A DNA stretch of 64,000 nt from Liopterus haemorrhoidalis (Eukaryota > Arthropoda > Insecta > Coleoptera > Dytiscidae): NCBI GenBank assembly GCA_963971575.1, contig OZ020618.1:3598501-3662500 (forward strand). Direction: 5' to 3'. The notes under the pieces are model-generated. The model was not told where the DNA came from and did not search any database. It saw nothing but the letters and a program-made list of their open reading frames with translations. This document shows, in pieces, positions 1-11,168 of this stretch. A program made the position numbers and the translations under genes. Every line of letters begins with the position of its first letter. Positions within the stretch are counted from its first letter, which is position 1.

Positions 1-368
1 CTAGATCTCCTCGCTGGAGCATAGGGCCTTTGCAAACTCGCGCCATCGGGGTTTGTGAAGAGCAAGCCTTTTCACCTGGCGCCAGGTAGTTCCGTGAGCA
101 TCAAGTTCTTTGTATATTGTTCTCCTCCATGTGGATACAGGTCGGCCTCTACGACGGTTTCCTTGAGGGTTCCACTCTAATGCCATTCTGGAGATGTCGT
201 TTACTGCCTTCCGGAGGGTATGCCCAATCCAGTTCCACTTTCTTGCCTGAATTTCCAAGTGGATAGGTTTTTGTGCTGTCGATTCCCAAAGATGAGTATT
301 GGGAATATGATCTGACCAAGTAATACGAAAAATTCTGCGCAGACATCTGTTAATAAAAACTTGGAGTT
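1..368 (-). pseudogene. C-terminal end of a non-LTR retrotransposon ORF2 (RTE/CR1-like group)
   Basis: The minus frame from about 365 down to the stop at 3-1 reads through LQVFINRCLRRI, RKWNWIGHTLRK, WNPQGNRRRGRP and TWRR. This basic, Trp-rich tail follows the reverse transcriptase in a widespread group of animal non-LTR retrotransposons, where it is part of the nucleic-acid-binding C-terminus of ORF2. The frame is clean to its stop, but upstream (above 368) an in-frame stop appears and the homology ends, so this is a 5'-truncated copy. A Met at 256-258 is internal, not a true start. The 3' untranslated part lies beyond the window edge. The exact clade is not certain. Confidence 0.7.
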
Positions 369-369
369 A

Positions 370-1036
370 TCTAGATATACTAGATAAACTTATATAAAAC
401 TGCATGGCTATTTGAGCAATGTAGTTCGTCCTTAAAACCAGTAATTTCTTAGTATTTTTATATTTAGTTTTTTAAATTCGTGTTTTAAATCTTTTCCGGA
501 ATTTAGGTTCCTTGTGCGTAGTGAGTTTATTTAAATCTTTAATAACCTTTTGAGAGAAATAATCCAACCGGATTCTATTCTTAAGTGTACAATTCCCTTC
601 CTAATTAAGCGTGGAAATATGCAATATAGCTGGTATTTGACACCCCTGTTCGCCTGATACAGACAGCAAGAACAAGCAATACAAGATTAATAATATCTGA
701 GCTCACTCGCTCGAAGTATAGGGGCTTGGGCTGGCTACGAAAACGTTGCTCCTCTAAATTCAATTCGCTTCGAGCAATCTTACGGAATACGTGAGATAAT
801 GAAAGGTAACTCGGGAACAAAGAAGCAAGGAGTTAATGGCCCTACTACTCGGAATATCCTATGAAAACTTTCACAGATGATAGATTGTTTCAAATTTTAA
901 AAAATTATATTGAAACCCTTTTTTGATTCTCTTAACACAGCTCTTGTTCGGCATCTCTCTCTTTCTTCTTGAACACTGTCAGTCGGACAACCTTTTGGCC
1001 CCACTCATGTAACTCCTCCATCAAGTGTCAGGTCTA
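370..1036. other. Spacer with an unidentified short frame and old repeat sequence
   Basis: A minus frame of 71 codons (605-820) containing RFRSQPKPLYFERVSSD is open but was not matched to a family; it may be repeat-derived. From about 880 the CT-rich sequence with CTTCTTGAACACTGTCAGTC resembles 35880-36000 and 28243-28345, so this is probably an old dispersed repeat. Its relation to a coding element is unknown. Confidence 0.3.
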
Positions 1037-1044
1037 TCCATCGC

Positions 1045-1355
1045 CAGAGCCGGATTAAGATAAATTCGCACCACGATCATACTCTTGTGTGGCGTCCCTA
1101 TTTATTATTATTGTTATTTTTTATGATATCACTAAATTATCTAGCTCTCTCTTTTAGAGAGGCGTTATTTTTTTAATGGAACATTTAAAAAAAAAGGAAA
1201 ACTCTTTTTTTAGAAGAACGGTCTTTTTCAAAAATGCGCTCTTGTTTCAGAAGGGCGCTATTATTTATGAAGAGAGTGGGCTCTAAGGCCCTAGTGTCAG
1301 CCCTAGTTTTGGCACCCAAACGTATTGCGCCCAGGAACCCTCTAATCCGGCTCTG
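1045..1355. mobile_element. hAT-type MITE
   Basis: The termini are CAGAGCCGGATTA on the left and TAATCCGGCTCTG on the right, forming terminal inverted repeats. The flanks tccatcgc (1037-1044) and accatcgc (1356-1363) match at 7 of 8 positions, as expected for the 8-bp target duplication of hAT transposons. The 311-bp interior has no transposase frame, so it would have moved with an enzyme supplied elsewhere. It sits inside an older CT-rich repeat. Confidence 0.8.
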
Positions 1356-1363
1356 ACCATCGC

Positions 1364-1977
1364 CTTAGTCGATGTTGTCTTAGACAGGTTGTTTTATATA
1401 TTATGTTTAAATAAGCGGAAAATATAACGGCGCGTCAGAATATATACTCAGCACGACAAATTCTGCACGGAGAAATATGTACTCAGCACGACAAATTACG
1501 TAGTTATAGCGACAAATGATTTTACGATAAATTAAGTTCTTTGCAGAACCTATACAGCAGAAAATAATATTTGAACTACAAATATTTACACAATGTCAAA
1601 AAAATAAATTAAAAATAACGTTAAATTAGTACTTAACGTTAAATTTGTACGTGGAAATAAAGTAGCATGGACAAACGGACATTTAGCGATGTAGAGTCGA
1701 TTTTTTTGGTTTAAGCTGACCTAAAATTTCCAATCTAGTAATTTTTATCGTTTTAATGAAGATTTTGATCATTTTGTTTAGCAAAATCCATCTTCAATCT
1801 TCAAAAATTAAAATTCCATTAACGTTTGGAATAGCCTACACTATAAACTCCTATCGATTTCTCCTTTATCGATCGTCATTTAACAACTGTTTATATCTGC
1901 TAATGAGGTTTTAAGTGTTTCATAGTTCAGAAAAAAATTACAATGGAGGAGAAATTTATATCTATGGTCATGGAAAA
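1364..1977. other. AT-rich spacer with a small tandem duplication
   Basis: Around 1438-1500 the motif TACTCAGCACGACAAATT occurs twice in tandem, spaced about 35 bp. The remainder is AT-rich; 1748-1850 is a dispersed repeat listed separately. No gene was seen. Confidence 0.4.
1748..1850 (+). repeat. Dispersed ~125-bp repeat, copy 1 of 3
   Basis: Shares TTTTGATCATTTTG and the right-end block CGTTTGGAATAG with 24648-24775 and 28055-28185 in the same orientation. This is the most diverged copy. No terminal inverted repeat or target duplication is obvious, so its class is unknown. Confidence 0.55.
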
Positions 1978-2222
1978 ACATTTTCTATGACCATAATTCT
2001 TTTGCTTTAGATAAATTATCACTAGAAACATGTTGCATGTGTTCCAGGGACAATGATCTGGTTATAAGAGTCGTATCATCGGCATATAAAATAGATTTCG
2101 TCTAAATAGCAGAAGAAAAATCATTGAAATTAATTAAAAATAATAATGGACCCAAAATTGAACCCTGCGGTACTCCATAGATAATTTTGAGGGTTAGATT
2201 GTTGCATTTAACAACCTATTCA
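1978..2222 (-). pseudogene. Reverse transcriptase palm fragment (Jockey/CR1 group)
   Basis: The minus strand encodes the RT palm signature: YGVPQGSILGPLLFLI, then FNDFSSA followed by one stop, then the catalytic YADDTTLITRS and a downstream SKAKELWS. GVPQGS and the metal-binding YADD box define the polymerase core of non-LTR retrotransposons. The frame breaks on both sides, so only about 80 codons survive. It is a decayed fragment with an internal stop and no visible 3' tail. Confidence 0.8.
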
Positions 2223-2904
2223 TAAGTAAGTTTTACAAAAAAATAGTTGACAATTCATTATATTATCTCAAGTCTGTCCAAGTATCTTTTATAACAATTT
2301 TCTGATCTCTTCTTCTTATTTACTTATTTAAAAGGTAGAGTCGTTGTTTACTGGTCAAACTTATTGAGATTAAATTTGAATACAAATGTTCTGTGTATTA
2401 CTAATCGTTTCCTGTGTAACATATCTGAAATTCTTTCTTATAAAAATCTAAATCTATAAATATAAGATAGATTGTGGCATGATTTTTACATCTGTTTCTT
2501 TCAATATCACTCCGCGCCTGCTGCAAATCTGTAATTTTGTGAATGAAGACAAAAATATACACAGATCTTCTGGAATACATGAAAAATAGTTACATTATTT
2601 ATATCATTCTTTAAATAAACTGTTATTTTAGCAATTTTCTTTATAATTTTGATCAAGAGATATAAATATAACAAGTGCGTCAGCACAAAATGTTTAATAG
2701 GTAAAGTATTTTGTATACCAACTCCTGGTCTGTATGAAGGTTACTCCATCTTAGAAAACAACTGTTGGTCTTTCGGTAGTCTCTAGTATGACGCGGCTCA
2801 AAAGGTTGCTGAATTTTGCGATTAGTAGACGCTTTTCAAGACCTGACAAACCCAAAATAATAATAATAAACTGAACTAAATAATAATAACGTTCCTTCTG
2901 ATAT
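2223..2904. other. AT-rich spacer, nothing recognised
   Basis: No open frame with a recognisable motif and no clear inverted repeat was seen. Confidence 0.4.
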
Positions 2905-3040
2905 AGAATCGGTGGTGGAAAATTCCAATTGCCGCATTGGAATTACTCCTTCCCCACCTCGAGGTTACTGATAGCCACTAAGCCGGACATAACCCTCCTG
3001 GATATCGAGACCAAACAGATTTTTGTGATCGAATTCTCCA
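2905..3040 (+). pseudogene. R2-like restriction-like endonuclease fragment
   Basis: The plus frame reads ATKPDITLLDIETKQIFVIEFS, paralleling ATKPDIVLLDHETREMFVIEFS at 56962-57024. The pattern PD, about 13 residues, then an acidic residue within a hydrophobic strand is the core of the restriction-like endonuclease at the C-terminus of R2-type retrotransposons, which cleaves target DNA. The frame stops making sense after IEFS. The upstream part forms an imperfect hairpin (GGTGG...CCACC, 2908-2960). Confidence 0.6.
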
Positions 3041-3122
3041 GAATTGTGAGGTTGCTAGTTCAAGTCTCCGTTGGTGATATTATTCGGGCGAGAATAATAT
3101 GTTAACATTACTCCCATTTTCA

Positions 3123-3875
3123 CAATAGGGGATACGCATAAAATTTATATTTCCTTAAAACTACATTTTTTGATATGTTAATGTTAGTTATGTCACCTAA
3201 CAAAAAAAATCACATTTTAATTAATATTAAAGCCAAATTTTTTAATTAAAATATTGGAAATTGGAAATAAGCCGACCACAGCGCGAAGGTTGCCGAGTAA
3301 ATACGACTGAGCATGACGTCAAACCCCAGCAGCCCAGATGACAATGTAATCTTAACGATGTCAAAACAGACTTGTAAGTAATCCATTTATATATTCTATA
3401 ACTTTATGTAAACAACGCTGCAACTCTGTAAAATGTAAATATTTATGTAATTTAGATGTCAGAATTTTACTACATTGTTTACATGAAGTTACAAAACTTT
3501 AGAGGCATAATTGAAATACTGCAATAAAGGTTATATATTTTAATATAAAATTTAATTCGGTAAACATGTATAAATTGTTTTTATAGAATTAAACTTTATT
3601 TTAATGAAAATCACTCTAACTTTACACAATCTATAAAAGTTATACAAACAAATAAGTTAACGACAGACTAAGTAGGCTGTACGCTGTACACTGGGTAGGC
3701 TGTACGCAGTACACTTAAGTGTGGTATGACATCACACGTCGTTTGCGCGCGCTACATACATTTATGATTTTTTTAAGCTTTCAAATTTAAAAAAAATGAA
3801 AACTGATTTTTATGTTTATATGCAACAAGAGGAATATAATAAAAAAAAATTAAAAAATCATGCCTATCCCCTATC
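3123..3875. mobile_element. MITE with ATAGGGGAT termini, copy 1
   Basis: The left end CAATAGGGGATACGCA and the right end TGCCTATCCCCTAT are inverted repeats. A second copy at 47163-47985 aligns along the length, including the interior motif GTAGGCTGTACGC, which occurs twice in tandem variants in each copy. No transposase frame is present. The superfamily is unassigned because no target duplication could be read with certainty. Confidence 0.7.
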
Positions 3876-4559
3876 ATTCACCCCTCATCCAGGTGTAGGA
3901 TTAAGCTCGTCCCCTGGCATCGGCGATTATCCTCGTCACAGAAATAGGCCGATGTAAAATAAATAAAATTTAAAAAAATATATATTTTTATGAACCAAAA
4001 CACATAGGAAATTAATGCCCTGATTTTTTGTTGCATAAAAAATCTTAAAACTCAAACCGATGGGCTAGCTCAAACTTATTTTGATTTATGATTTTTTTGA
4101 ATGTCTCAAAATTTAGTAAACCCTAATTTTAGCCAGTCTGACAATAAAATTTAGTTAACTCTAATGGTAAATATTTGTTCTTTCAGTTTATTAAATAAAA
4201 ATATTTTATATAAGGAGTAAAATCCGAGTGAAATTTTATAGTGTCTTTAATATAAAAATTCCTAAAGCGCACTTCATTTTTTCCAAGAACCTTTTTTTGA
4301 AAATATGTGCTGTGAATGAAACTAAGTTTTTTTTGCTGTTGGAAACCTTGATGTATGCTCATATTGAGGTTGCGTGAAATAACCGATTCAGAATTCCCGC
4401 ACTTTATAAGTGCCCCGTCACAACTATGTTTCAAAAGTACTTCACTACGTGACTGGAATATGATCACATAATATCATTACACCGTTTCGGACTTGGTCGC
4501 GTCTTTAAAACATCTCACTAGAAATAAAGGACTGAAAATGAACAAATACTGTTGTGGGA
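3876..4559. other. AT-rich spacer, nothing recognised
   Basis: The open minus frame 4183-4467 (94 codons) has no recognisable domain and AT-biased composition like its surroundings. No repeat ends were defined. Confidence 0.35.
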
Positions 4560-4722
4560 ACCCTTTTTAAATATGATTGAAAAGTCAAGCAAATTGAAAT
4601 TTAAATATTTCTTTTACTTCATGTTATTTACTTTGAAAGGCTTTTCACATAATTTGTTTTCAAAACTCGCGAGCGGATCAAGCCTGGAAACTGCTTAAAT
4701 GTTCGCCGACTTGTTGCAATAA
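4560..4722 (-). repeat. Dispersed repeat with GATCCGCTCGC core, copy 1 of 4
   Basis: The minus strand has GATCCGCTCGCGAGTTTTG followed by CTTTCAAAGTAAATAACATGAAG. Similar blocks occur at 7430-7560 (+), 60105-60240 (+) and 56170-56325 (-). The repeat is cut at 4722 by the element 4723-6442. Its class is unknown. Confidence 0.55.
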
Positions 4723-4754
4723 CCCAGCAAACATTTTTATCCGGACCAGTACTG

Positions 4755-5055
4755 GTAAAGCACATACTCGCCGGCATTGAAAGTAATGGGCCAGTGCTGG
4801 CATTTCGTACTGGGCCAGTACCCCGGTGTCCCGTGGCCCTTAGCTGGTCCATTGATGTATCAGTTGCTGGCCCAGCAACGGTAAAGTGCATTGAAAGTAA
4901 TGGGCCAGTGCTGGCATTTCGCACTGGGCCAGTGCTGGCATTTCGCATTGGTCCAGTGCTGGCATTTTGCACTGGGCCAGTGCCCCGGTGTCCCCGTGGC
5001 CGTTAGCTGGCCCATTGATGTATCAGTTGCTGGCCCAGCAACGGTAAAGTGCAAA
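4755..5055 (+). repeat. GC-rich minisatellite with higher-order duplication
   Basis: The 22-24-bp unit ACTGGGCCAGTGCTGGCATT is repeated several times. A larger block running from GTAATGGGCCAGTGC through CCCCGGTGTCCC to GCTGGCCCAGCAACGG occurs twice (about 4790-4885 and 4896-5045). Base composition is sharply GC-rich against an AT-rich background. The frames seen here on both strands are by-products of the repeat. Confidence 0.85.
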
Positions 5056-5195
5056 ATAATCGCATTAGTTGCAAGATTTATTTCTGACAGACTAGTGCTT
5101 ATATTATACCCACTCTCTAGTGTTTCAAATGTAATATATGTGTACTTACCCAGTATTAAAATAAATTAATGGTTAGGTGCAAAATAAATACTCAT

Positions 5196-5370
5196 TTGGC
5201 CATTTTCACCATCGTTGAATAAATTTATTTAAAAAGTAAAGTTGACAATATCGCATCGGTTTTAAACTATTAATGAAGAAATTAACATTGCTGTCAATAG
5301 AATGATGCGATATTGTTAACTTAAGTTGTTAAATAAATTTATTCAACGATGGTAAAACTGGCCGATTGTA
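5196..5370. mobile_element. Small foldback MITE
   Basis: Arms of about 70 bp are inverted copies: the left begins GGCCATTTTCACCATCGTTG, and the right ends with the reverse complement of GGCCAGTTTTACCATCGTTG. A short spacer separates them. It has no coding capacity and would fold into a hairpin of about 170 nt. It is nested in the 4723-6442 element. Confidence 0.65.
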
Positions 5371-6442
5371 AATTGAATTAACAGTTATAATTTATTGATT
5401 TATTTATAAATATTAAATAAATATAATTTCAGGAATAACAGGAATTAGTTTATTTAATTTATTAATTTAATGAAGAATTTTAAGAAAATGGTTTTCTGCC
5501 ATTTCGGTCAAACCAATTTCATCCTAAAGATAAGGGGTGACTAATAATTTTCGCCAATATTCGTCTTGTATTATCTACCACATCTTTTCCCCCTGACTTG
5601 AAGAGTGCCAACCTAAAGAAATCATACTTGTTAAAATAAATTCAATAAACAAATTTTATAAGCATTAATGCTATAAGCTGTTCACTTTTGTAAGAACAAA
5701 CTAGATCTGGTTATTTTGGTGATTTTTATAGTGTATTACTGACTTTTAGAAACTTGGTTATATTGTAAAAAAAGTTTTACAGTTTTGGATTAAGTTTGGA
5801 TTATTTTAGGTTAGTATTATATTTACAAAATATTTAAGATGTCACTATTCAAAATGAAATATGACAAATTATATTTTTTAAATGACATATTTATAATCTT
5901 GTATCAGATTTATTAATAATTGAAAATTTTATTACATGAAAAAAACTATGATTGAACTAAACTAAATATTAAACAATTTAATATGAAGAAGTTTGTGTAA
6001 ACTACGTCCTTAAATCTAACAAAACACACACAAATCACAATAAAAAACTGTATAATGCTCACAATCAATAACTATTCAAATACACATCCTGATAAACTGT
6101 TCACCAACACGTCCAAACTTGTACTCACAGAATATCACTTGTACCGACCCTCGAAGGCCACGCCGTTAGGGTGTTTTATGACTAAGAACGATCAGACTTT
6201 TCAAATTATTACATTCAAAAAAAGTTATGAACATAAGCACTGGCCCGCTAGAAATAATCTTGGATTAATACAAATAAGGAATGCTTATAAAATGCTGGTA
6301 AAGTACTTCGTATAGGCGGAGTGCGAAATACAAATGTGAAGTACATTATTAATACTGGCATTGCACTTACTTTTGGTGCCAGCAATGTACCAGCGTAAAA
6401 GCAGTTTGCCGGCGTTCGGCCGTTAGTTCAATGTTTGCTGGG

Positions 6443-7429
6443 AATTCTGTGGGAGCGGTAATTTCAGTAATACAATTTTATTATTATTTAAAATAAACCT
6501 AGTTAAAATTATTCAAATAATTTAAATATAAAAACTAATCTATTTTAAGATATACATCCTCAACAGGTTAGTTGAGTTTTTAGTAAAATGTAGAAAGACG
6601 GGTTCAATTTACGATCGTATATTATATGATTTGTTTAAATATTATCTCCGTTTATTTCAGGTACATGGTCGAATATTTATACAGATGTTGATATGCGACT
6701 ATATATTTTCAGTGATATGGACTTCGTAGGTAATTAGAATCAAAATTAATTATTTGGGTTTATGAATTATTGGAATTAGAAATACGTGTCTTCAAGATAA
6801 GTGAAAAGGTTTTTGTAGTTAATTGGAAAGCTGATTATTTTTACAGCGACAAAAAAAATGGGGTTCAGACATCAAATTATTAGTTTTAAGGGCTGGGGAA
6901 ATCTTGTGATAGACGGGGAGTCGTGAGTAAACCATCACCGTATACGGACGAACCTCTCAAGCTTTTGGTTGAGAAACCTGGTATCTTGTAGTGGGTGTAC
7001 CAGAAGTGTTGAGGACAATTTTTAATGAAATAAACAAATCTCAATAACGGGTTAAACACTGTGAGTGTTGTGAGGTGTTTAACGGCTTGTCAAGTGAAAC
7101 GGTGATTGTGTTGAGTGTCTCTCATGGGATTTCGTAGCCATCACTTAATTGTAAGTTCTAGTGTACTCTTAAATTTAACCTTTATCTTACGTAATTTAGT
7201 TCGCATAGTATTACCTCCCGACCGGAATTAATTTTGCAAGCGTTACATAAAAATAACAAGCCTCGCACACTAAACTGTACATTCGGCTAACAACGAATAC
7301 TATTAGCGTACAGTATACTGTACGCTCGGTAGATAAAGGTTAAATCAAATCTAAACATTAAACGTAGCTTAAGTAATATGCGGATTTTAATTCAAACACT
7401 CTTATTCCTGTCATAAAGAATCATAGTAA
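6443..7429. other. Spacer, nothing recognised
   Basis: The sequence is AT-rich apart from a more balanced stretch near 6900-7140. No frame with a known motif, no terminal repeats and no RNA gene were seen. Confidence 0.35.
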
Positions 7430-7560
7430 CCGACAAGTGGACCATTTTTGGGATTCAGACTTGATCCGCTCGCAAGTTTTGGAACCCATTATGTAGAATG
7501 GCCTTTCAAAGTAAGTACCATGACGTACAATGAAAATATTTAAATTCAATTAGCCAAACG
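7430..7560 (+). repeat. Dispersed GATCCGCTCGC repeat, copy 2 of 4
   Basis: Reads GACTTGATCCGCTCGCAAG, then a GGCCTTTCAAAGTAAGTACC block and TTCAATTAGCC, matching the order of blocks in 60105-60240 and in reverse in 4560-4722 and 56170-56325. Confidence 0.55.
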
Positions 7561-7882
7561 TGACGTTTCAACCGATCCTAGAAATGCCCCACAATTCTTT
7601 ATGACTTAGAAATAAGAGTGTGTTGAATTAAAGTCTGCATTTACTTAACCCACGTTTAATAAAAGTTAAAAGTGAACTTTAAAGATTCATGATTACACTA
7701 AACTTACAATTAAGGAGGACTGTAATTAATCCCATCAGAGATGCAAGACAAAATCTCACCTTATCAAAAAGGTTGATCGAAAAGGTGTTAACTCAGGAGA
7801 GCTTCAATTTTTATTTTGGTAGATAAAAGTCTAGATTTCAAAAATTCAAACCGTCGGTTTTTATCTAAAATTGTTTAATAAC

Positions 7883-8965
7883 ACAATAATAATAATAATA
7901 TCTTTATTTAATAGAACAGTGGCCAATCAAAAATACAAAATATAAATTAAAACAGCATTTAAACTAAAATAAACTACATCTAATAAGTATTAAAAATCAA
8001 CAAAACAACTTTTTCAAAAGATGTTCACGTACTTTACACTCAAATAATTTGTATCTTTCAATATCTTTAATTTCCTTAGGAAGTTGGTTATATAAAGTCA
8101 AACCTTTAGAAAAAATACTGCTCTTAGTTGCTTCTTTTCTAACACAACTTATGGAAAAATCTTCCTTATTTCTTGTGTTGTGTACATCTTTATTTTGTTT
8201 TATTCTAATTTTCAGATAATCAGGTACCATACTTTTTAGTATTTTATAAATAAATGTTAATACTTTAAATTCAAGGTAACTACTGATATCTAGCCAGTTC
8301 ATCGCCTTTAACATATACATAATACTTGCATACTTATCACATTTTAATATTACTCTTAGGCCCTTATTTTGACATTTCTGTAACTTGTCTATATCTGTTT
8401 TATTGCACATAAAAGTGACAGTTGCACAGTATGTAAAGTGTGGCAGTATAATTGTATTATATATTAATAATCTAGTGTATCTACTTAAACTATACCTATA
8501 AGAAACTCTGCTGAAAAAGCCTTTTTTTTGCCATTTTCTTAATTACGTATTGCACGTGCTCTTTAAATTTCAACTTCCTATCTAGTACAACTCCTAAGTA
8601 TTTATATTTATCAACCAATTCTAACACACAATTATTAACTTCTACTCTTTCTACCCTATTGTCTTTTATATCTAAATCGTACTCACTATTTTTAATAAAT
8701 ATCATATATTTACATTTATCTAAGTTAAGTTTCAGTCTGTTCATTTCAAAATACTCATTCATTATTTTTAGTTCATCTTTTAATCCACTAACTACCTCTT
8801 TATAACTATCTCCTTCAACATATATTAAAGTATCATCCGCGAACATATTTATTTTACACTTTTATAATATTTTTGTGATGTCATTAATGTATAGAATAAA
8901 TAGCAGTGGTCCCAACACACTTCCCTTCGGCACTCCTATACAATCATATTGTTAAAATTTGGATT
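7883..8965 (-). pseudogene. 3' half of a non-LTR retrotransposon (RT palm, thumb and tail)
   Basis: On the minus strand RT starts near 8962 with CIGVPKGSVLGPLLFILYIND, meets one stop, then continues NMFADDTLIYVEG (catalytic FADD) and LDKCKYMIF, KYKYLGVVLD. A one-base insertion in an A-run at about 8521-8528 shifts the frame; in the other frame RVSYRYSLSRYTRLL leads into the frame from 8410 to 7997, ending YNQLPKEIKDIERYKLFECK. There is no RNase H domain. The element ends with a TAA-type microsatellite tail (7883-7905) instead of poly(A), like the element at 41790-44368. This is a Jockey/CR1-group relic, 5' truncated. Confidence 0.85.
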
Positions 8966-9532
8966 TAACATTTTTCTTAGGAAAAGTAAGATGCCTATCT
9001 TTGTCTCTTTCCCCAGAAACTTAGTAGTATACAATTCTAACATAAAATTCAACTTTTTGTACATTTTACATTTAATTTGTTTTAAGATTTGTTAGTGCGA
9101 TAAAATCAAATCAGTTACTTGTTCTTTTTAATGTTCAAGTACACATTTTTTTTATAACGTACGTAAAACTGATAAGAAACTCCTTTTTTTGTTGTTGTTT
9201 TAAATATATTATCCTTGTCTGAAATATTTAAGTGTCCTTAGAGTTATGTTGAGTTGTAGTAGAACACGCAATGCTCGTCCTTTTAAGGTAGTAAATGTTA
9301 TTGACAGCGGTTTGACCGTACAGTTGTCAGTTGTGTCATGAATACTAACGTATTTCCTACTACAAATTCCATGACAAAGGATAAGATATCCTTCTTCCGG
9401 ACCATTGCCGTCAAACGTGCTAAAATCAACAATCAAGCTGCATCAATACCTTACAACTATAATCAAATTTTGACGCAGAGTATTTAAAAATTAAGGATTT
9501 GGTTAAAGAAATAAGATATGTGAAGAGAGAAA
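8966..9532. other. Spacer, nothing recognised
   Basis: The minus frame 9209-9436 (75 codons) has somewhat less AT-biased composition and contains DGNGPEEGYLILCHG, but no family was recognised. Confidence 0.35.
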
Positions 9533-11168
9533 AAATTGAAGTGAAATGTGAAATTTCACACATTTCAGGGTTTTACAAATATTTTATATGAGTAGAAGCC
9601 AACATAATACTGTATGTCTAGGTATATTTATTACATCAAAATCAACAGTTTTTTTGATCACTTTTATTTGTTATTTGAGAACTAAGAGCTTTCATTTATT
9701 TTTTTTTAAACAAAATTTAAATAATTTGTCAAATGGCCCAGCGTTTTTTTCTGCATTTGCTCCGTATTCAAGTCTTCATTACATTAATAAGAAATATTTT
9801 ACAGTGTAGAGCAGTGGTTCCCAACCTTTTTGTGGTAAGAACCCCTTTGAATGTGAAAATAAGCTCCCGCACCCCCATAAAAAATGTGTAAAGATTTTTT
9901 CAGTTGAGTCATATTTATGTCAAATTGATCAAAGTAAAAAGTGAAGAGCAAACAAAAAAAGGAAATCGCATGAATATTTCTTTAAAATTGATCAAATTAA
10001 TTGATGTAGCATTCAGCGGTTCTTAACCTTAATAAAATTAGAAAGAAAATATACTTATTGAAAAATAATTTTCTGCATTTAAAATTTAAAATTTAAATTT
10101 AGATTTTTTATATAAATTTTATAAATTTCTATAAATCGTCTCGCACCCCTCAAAATGCTTTCCCGCAGCCCCGTTTGGGAACCACTGGTGTAGAGTGTAG
10201 TGTGGTGTGGAGTGAGTAACTCAAAAAAGTATATTATTATTTTAATATTTTTAATTTTTAAAAAAATACACGTACTATCTTAGCTATAAATACAAAAAAT
10301 CCATAACATTACTAGCCATAATTTAACGATGAATTAAAAAAATAATATTTTTTTTTCTCTAAAAAAATAATAAAACTCAAAAACCGCCATATTTTTCAAA
10401 AACACAATCTGATCAAAAATTCATCTCTTACGTTTCCGGCTCAGATCAATATACATTACCTATAATTTTTTCAGATTTTTAGTTTAATCCTTTTTGGTAA
10501 AAGGGTGCGGGACAAGAACTTTTTCACATTTTTTGCTAAATTCGTGCTAAAAGAAACAAATTTCAAAAAACTATCTATCATTCCGTAATCTACGTCTTAA
10601 GAGCTTTCTTTTGATACCAGACTATAAATATTTAAAAAATATTTATTTTTTATCAACGAGACATTTTTTGAAAAATGTATCTGATCAAAAATTTCGGTTT
10701 CCATGTTCATTACCCGTTAATCCGTTTGGGAGATAGGGTGGGGGACAAGAGTTTTTTGACACATTTTTGGTAAAAGTCCAATAAAAAAAAAGATTTTTCA
10801 AAAATAAAAATGTGTCTGTTTGCTGTTTGACTACAATTTCTACCGTACAGACAGACAGACAGACGCATGAGTGACGTTATAAGTTTTTTTTTGCCATTTT
10901 GGGTACGAAGTAATGCAGAAAAAATCGTAAGGATTTTTTAATTTACATTTTCATGCAAATTATTTAAATTTAGTTTAAACAAATTAAATGTAAGCTCTTA
11001 GTACTCAAATATCGAATAAAAATGATTATCAGAAATCTGTTGATTTTGAGATGATTATAGAAAAAAAAAATTGTCTTAGACATCCAGCATTCTGTTGACT
11101 TCTTACACTTATTAAATACTTACAGAACCCTGAAATATGTGAAAATTCACACTTCACATCAATTTTTT
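9533..11168. mobile_element. Helentron-like (HINE) repeat A with two inverted 3' ends
   Basis: Both outer ends carry the family hairpin end: GTGAAATTTCACAC with TTTCAGGGTTTT on the left, and ACCCTGAAATATGTG with TTCACACTTCACATC on the right. The about 190-bp ends are inverted copies of one another (the ATCAAAATCAACAG block at 9638 and its reverse complement near 11035). A CAGA microsatellite lies at about 10850-10866, and the central TGATCAAAAATT / GGGACAAGA block occurs twice. This is subfamily B, more diverged than the tRNA-like-bearing copies. A hAT MITE is inserted at 9812. No coding capacity was seen. Confidence 0.7.
9812..10187. mobile_element. hAT-type MITE with perfect 8-bp target duplication
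   Basis: The ends CAGTGGTTCCCAACC and TTTGGGAACCACTG are the classic hAT terminal inverted repeats. The 8-bp target gtgtagag is present at 9804-9811 and again at 10188-10195. The 376-bp AT-rich interior lacks a transposase. It is inserted in Helentron-like repeat A and is therefore younger than it. Confidence 0.92.

Larger units (their letters stand above)
4723..6442. mobile_element. 1.7-kb TIR element with a GC-rich minisatellite near one end
   Basis: The termini CCCAGCAAACATT (4723) and AATGTTTGCTGGG (ending 6442) are a perfect 13-bp inverted repeat. The left subterminal region is a GGGCCAGTGCTGGCA minisatellite. The right subterminal region has related short pieces (TGCCAGCAATGTACCAGC). 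The interior is AT-rich with no recognised transposase; the 86-codon frame at 6055-6315 is not identified. A foldback MITE (5196-5370) is nested inside. A target duplication could not be read with confidence. The element interrupts the GATCCGCTCGC repeat on its left. Confidence 0.6.

Noticed and set aside
605..820. 71-codon minus frame as a host gene
   Set aside because: Too short and isolated, with no splice context; the peptide looks like repeat-derived sequence, so it is described only within the spacer entry.
4755..5055. Regularly repeated units resembling a CRISPR array
   Set aside because: The units are contiguous or nearly so, with no unique spacers of constant length, in a eukaryotic setting; it is a minisatellite.
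6055..6315. 86-codon frame as a transposase of the 4723-6442 element
   Set aside because: No helix-turn-helix, zinc finger or catalytic acidic motif is visible and the composition equals the background.
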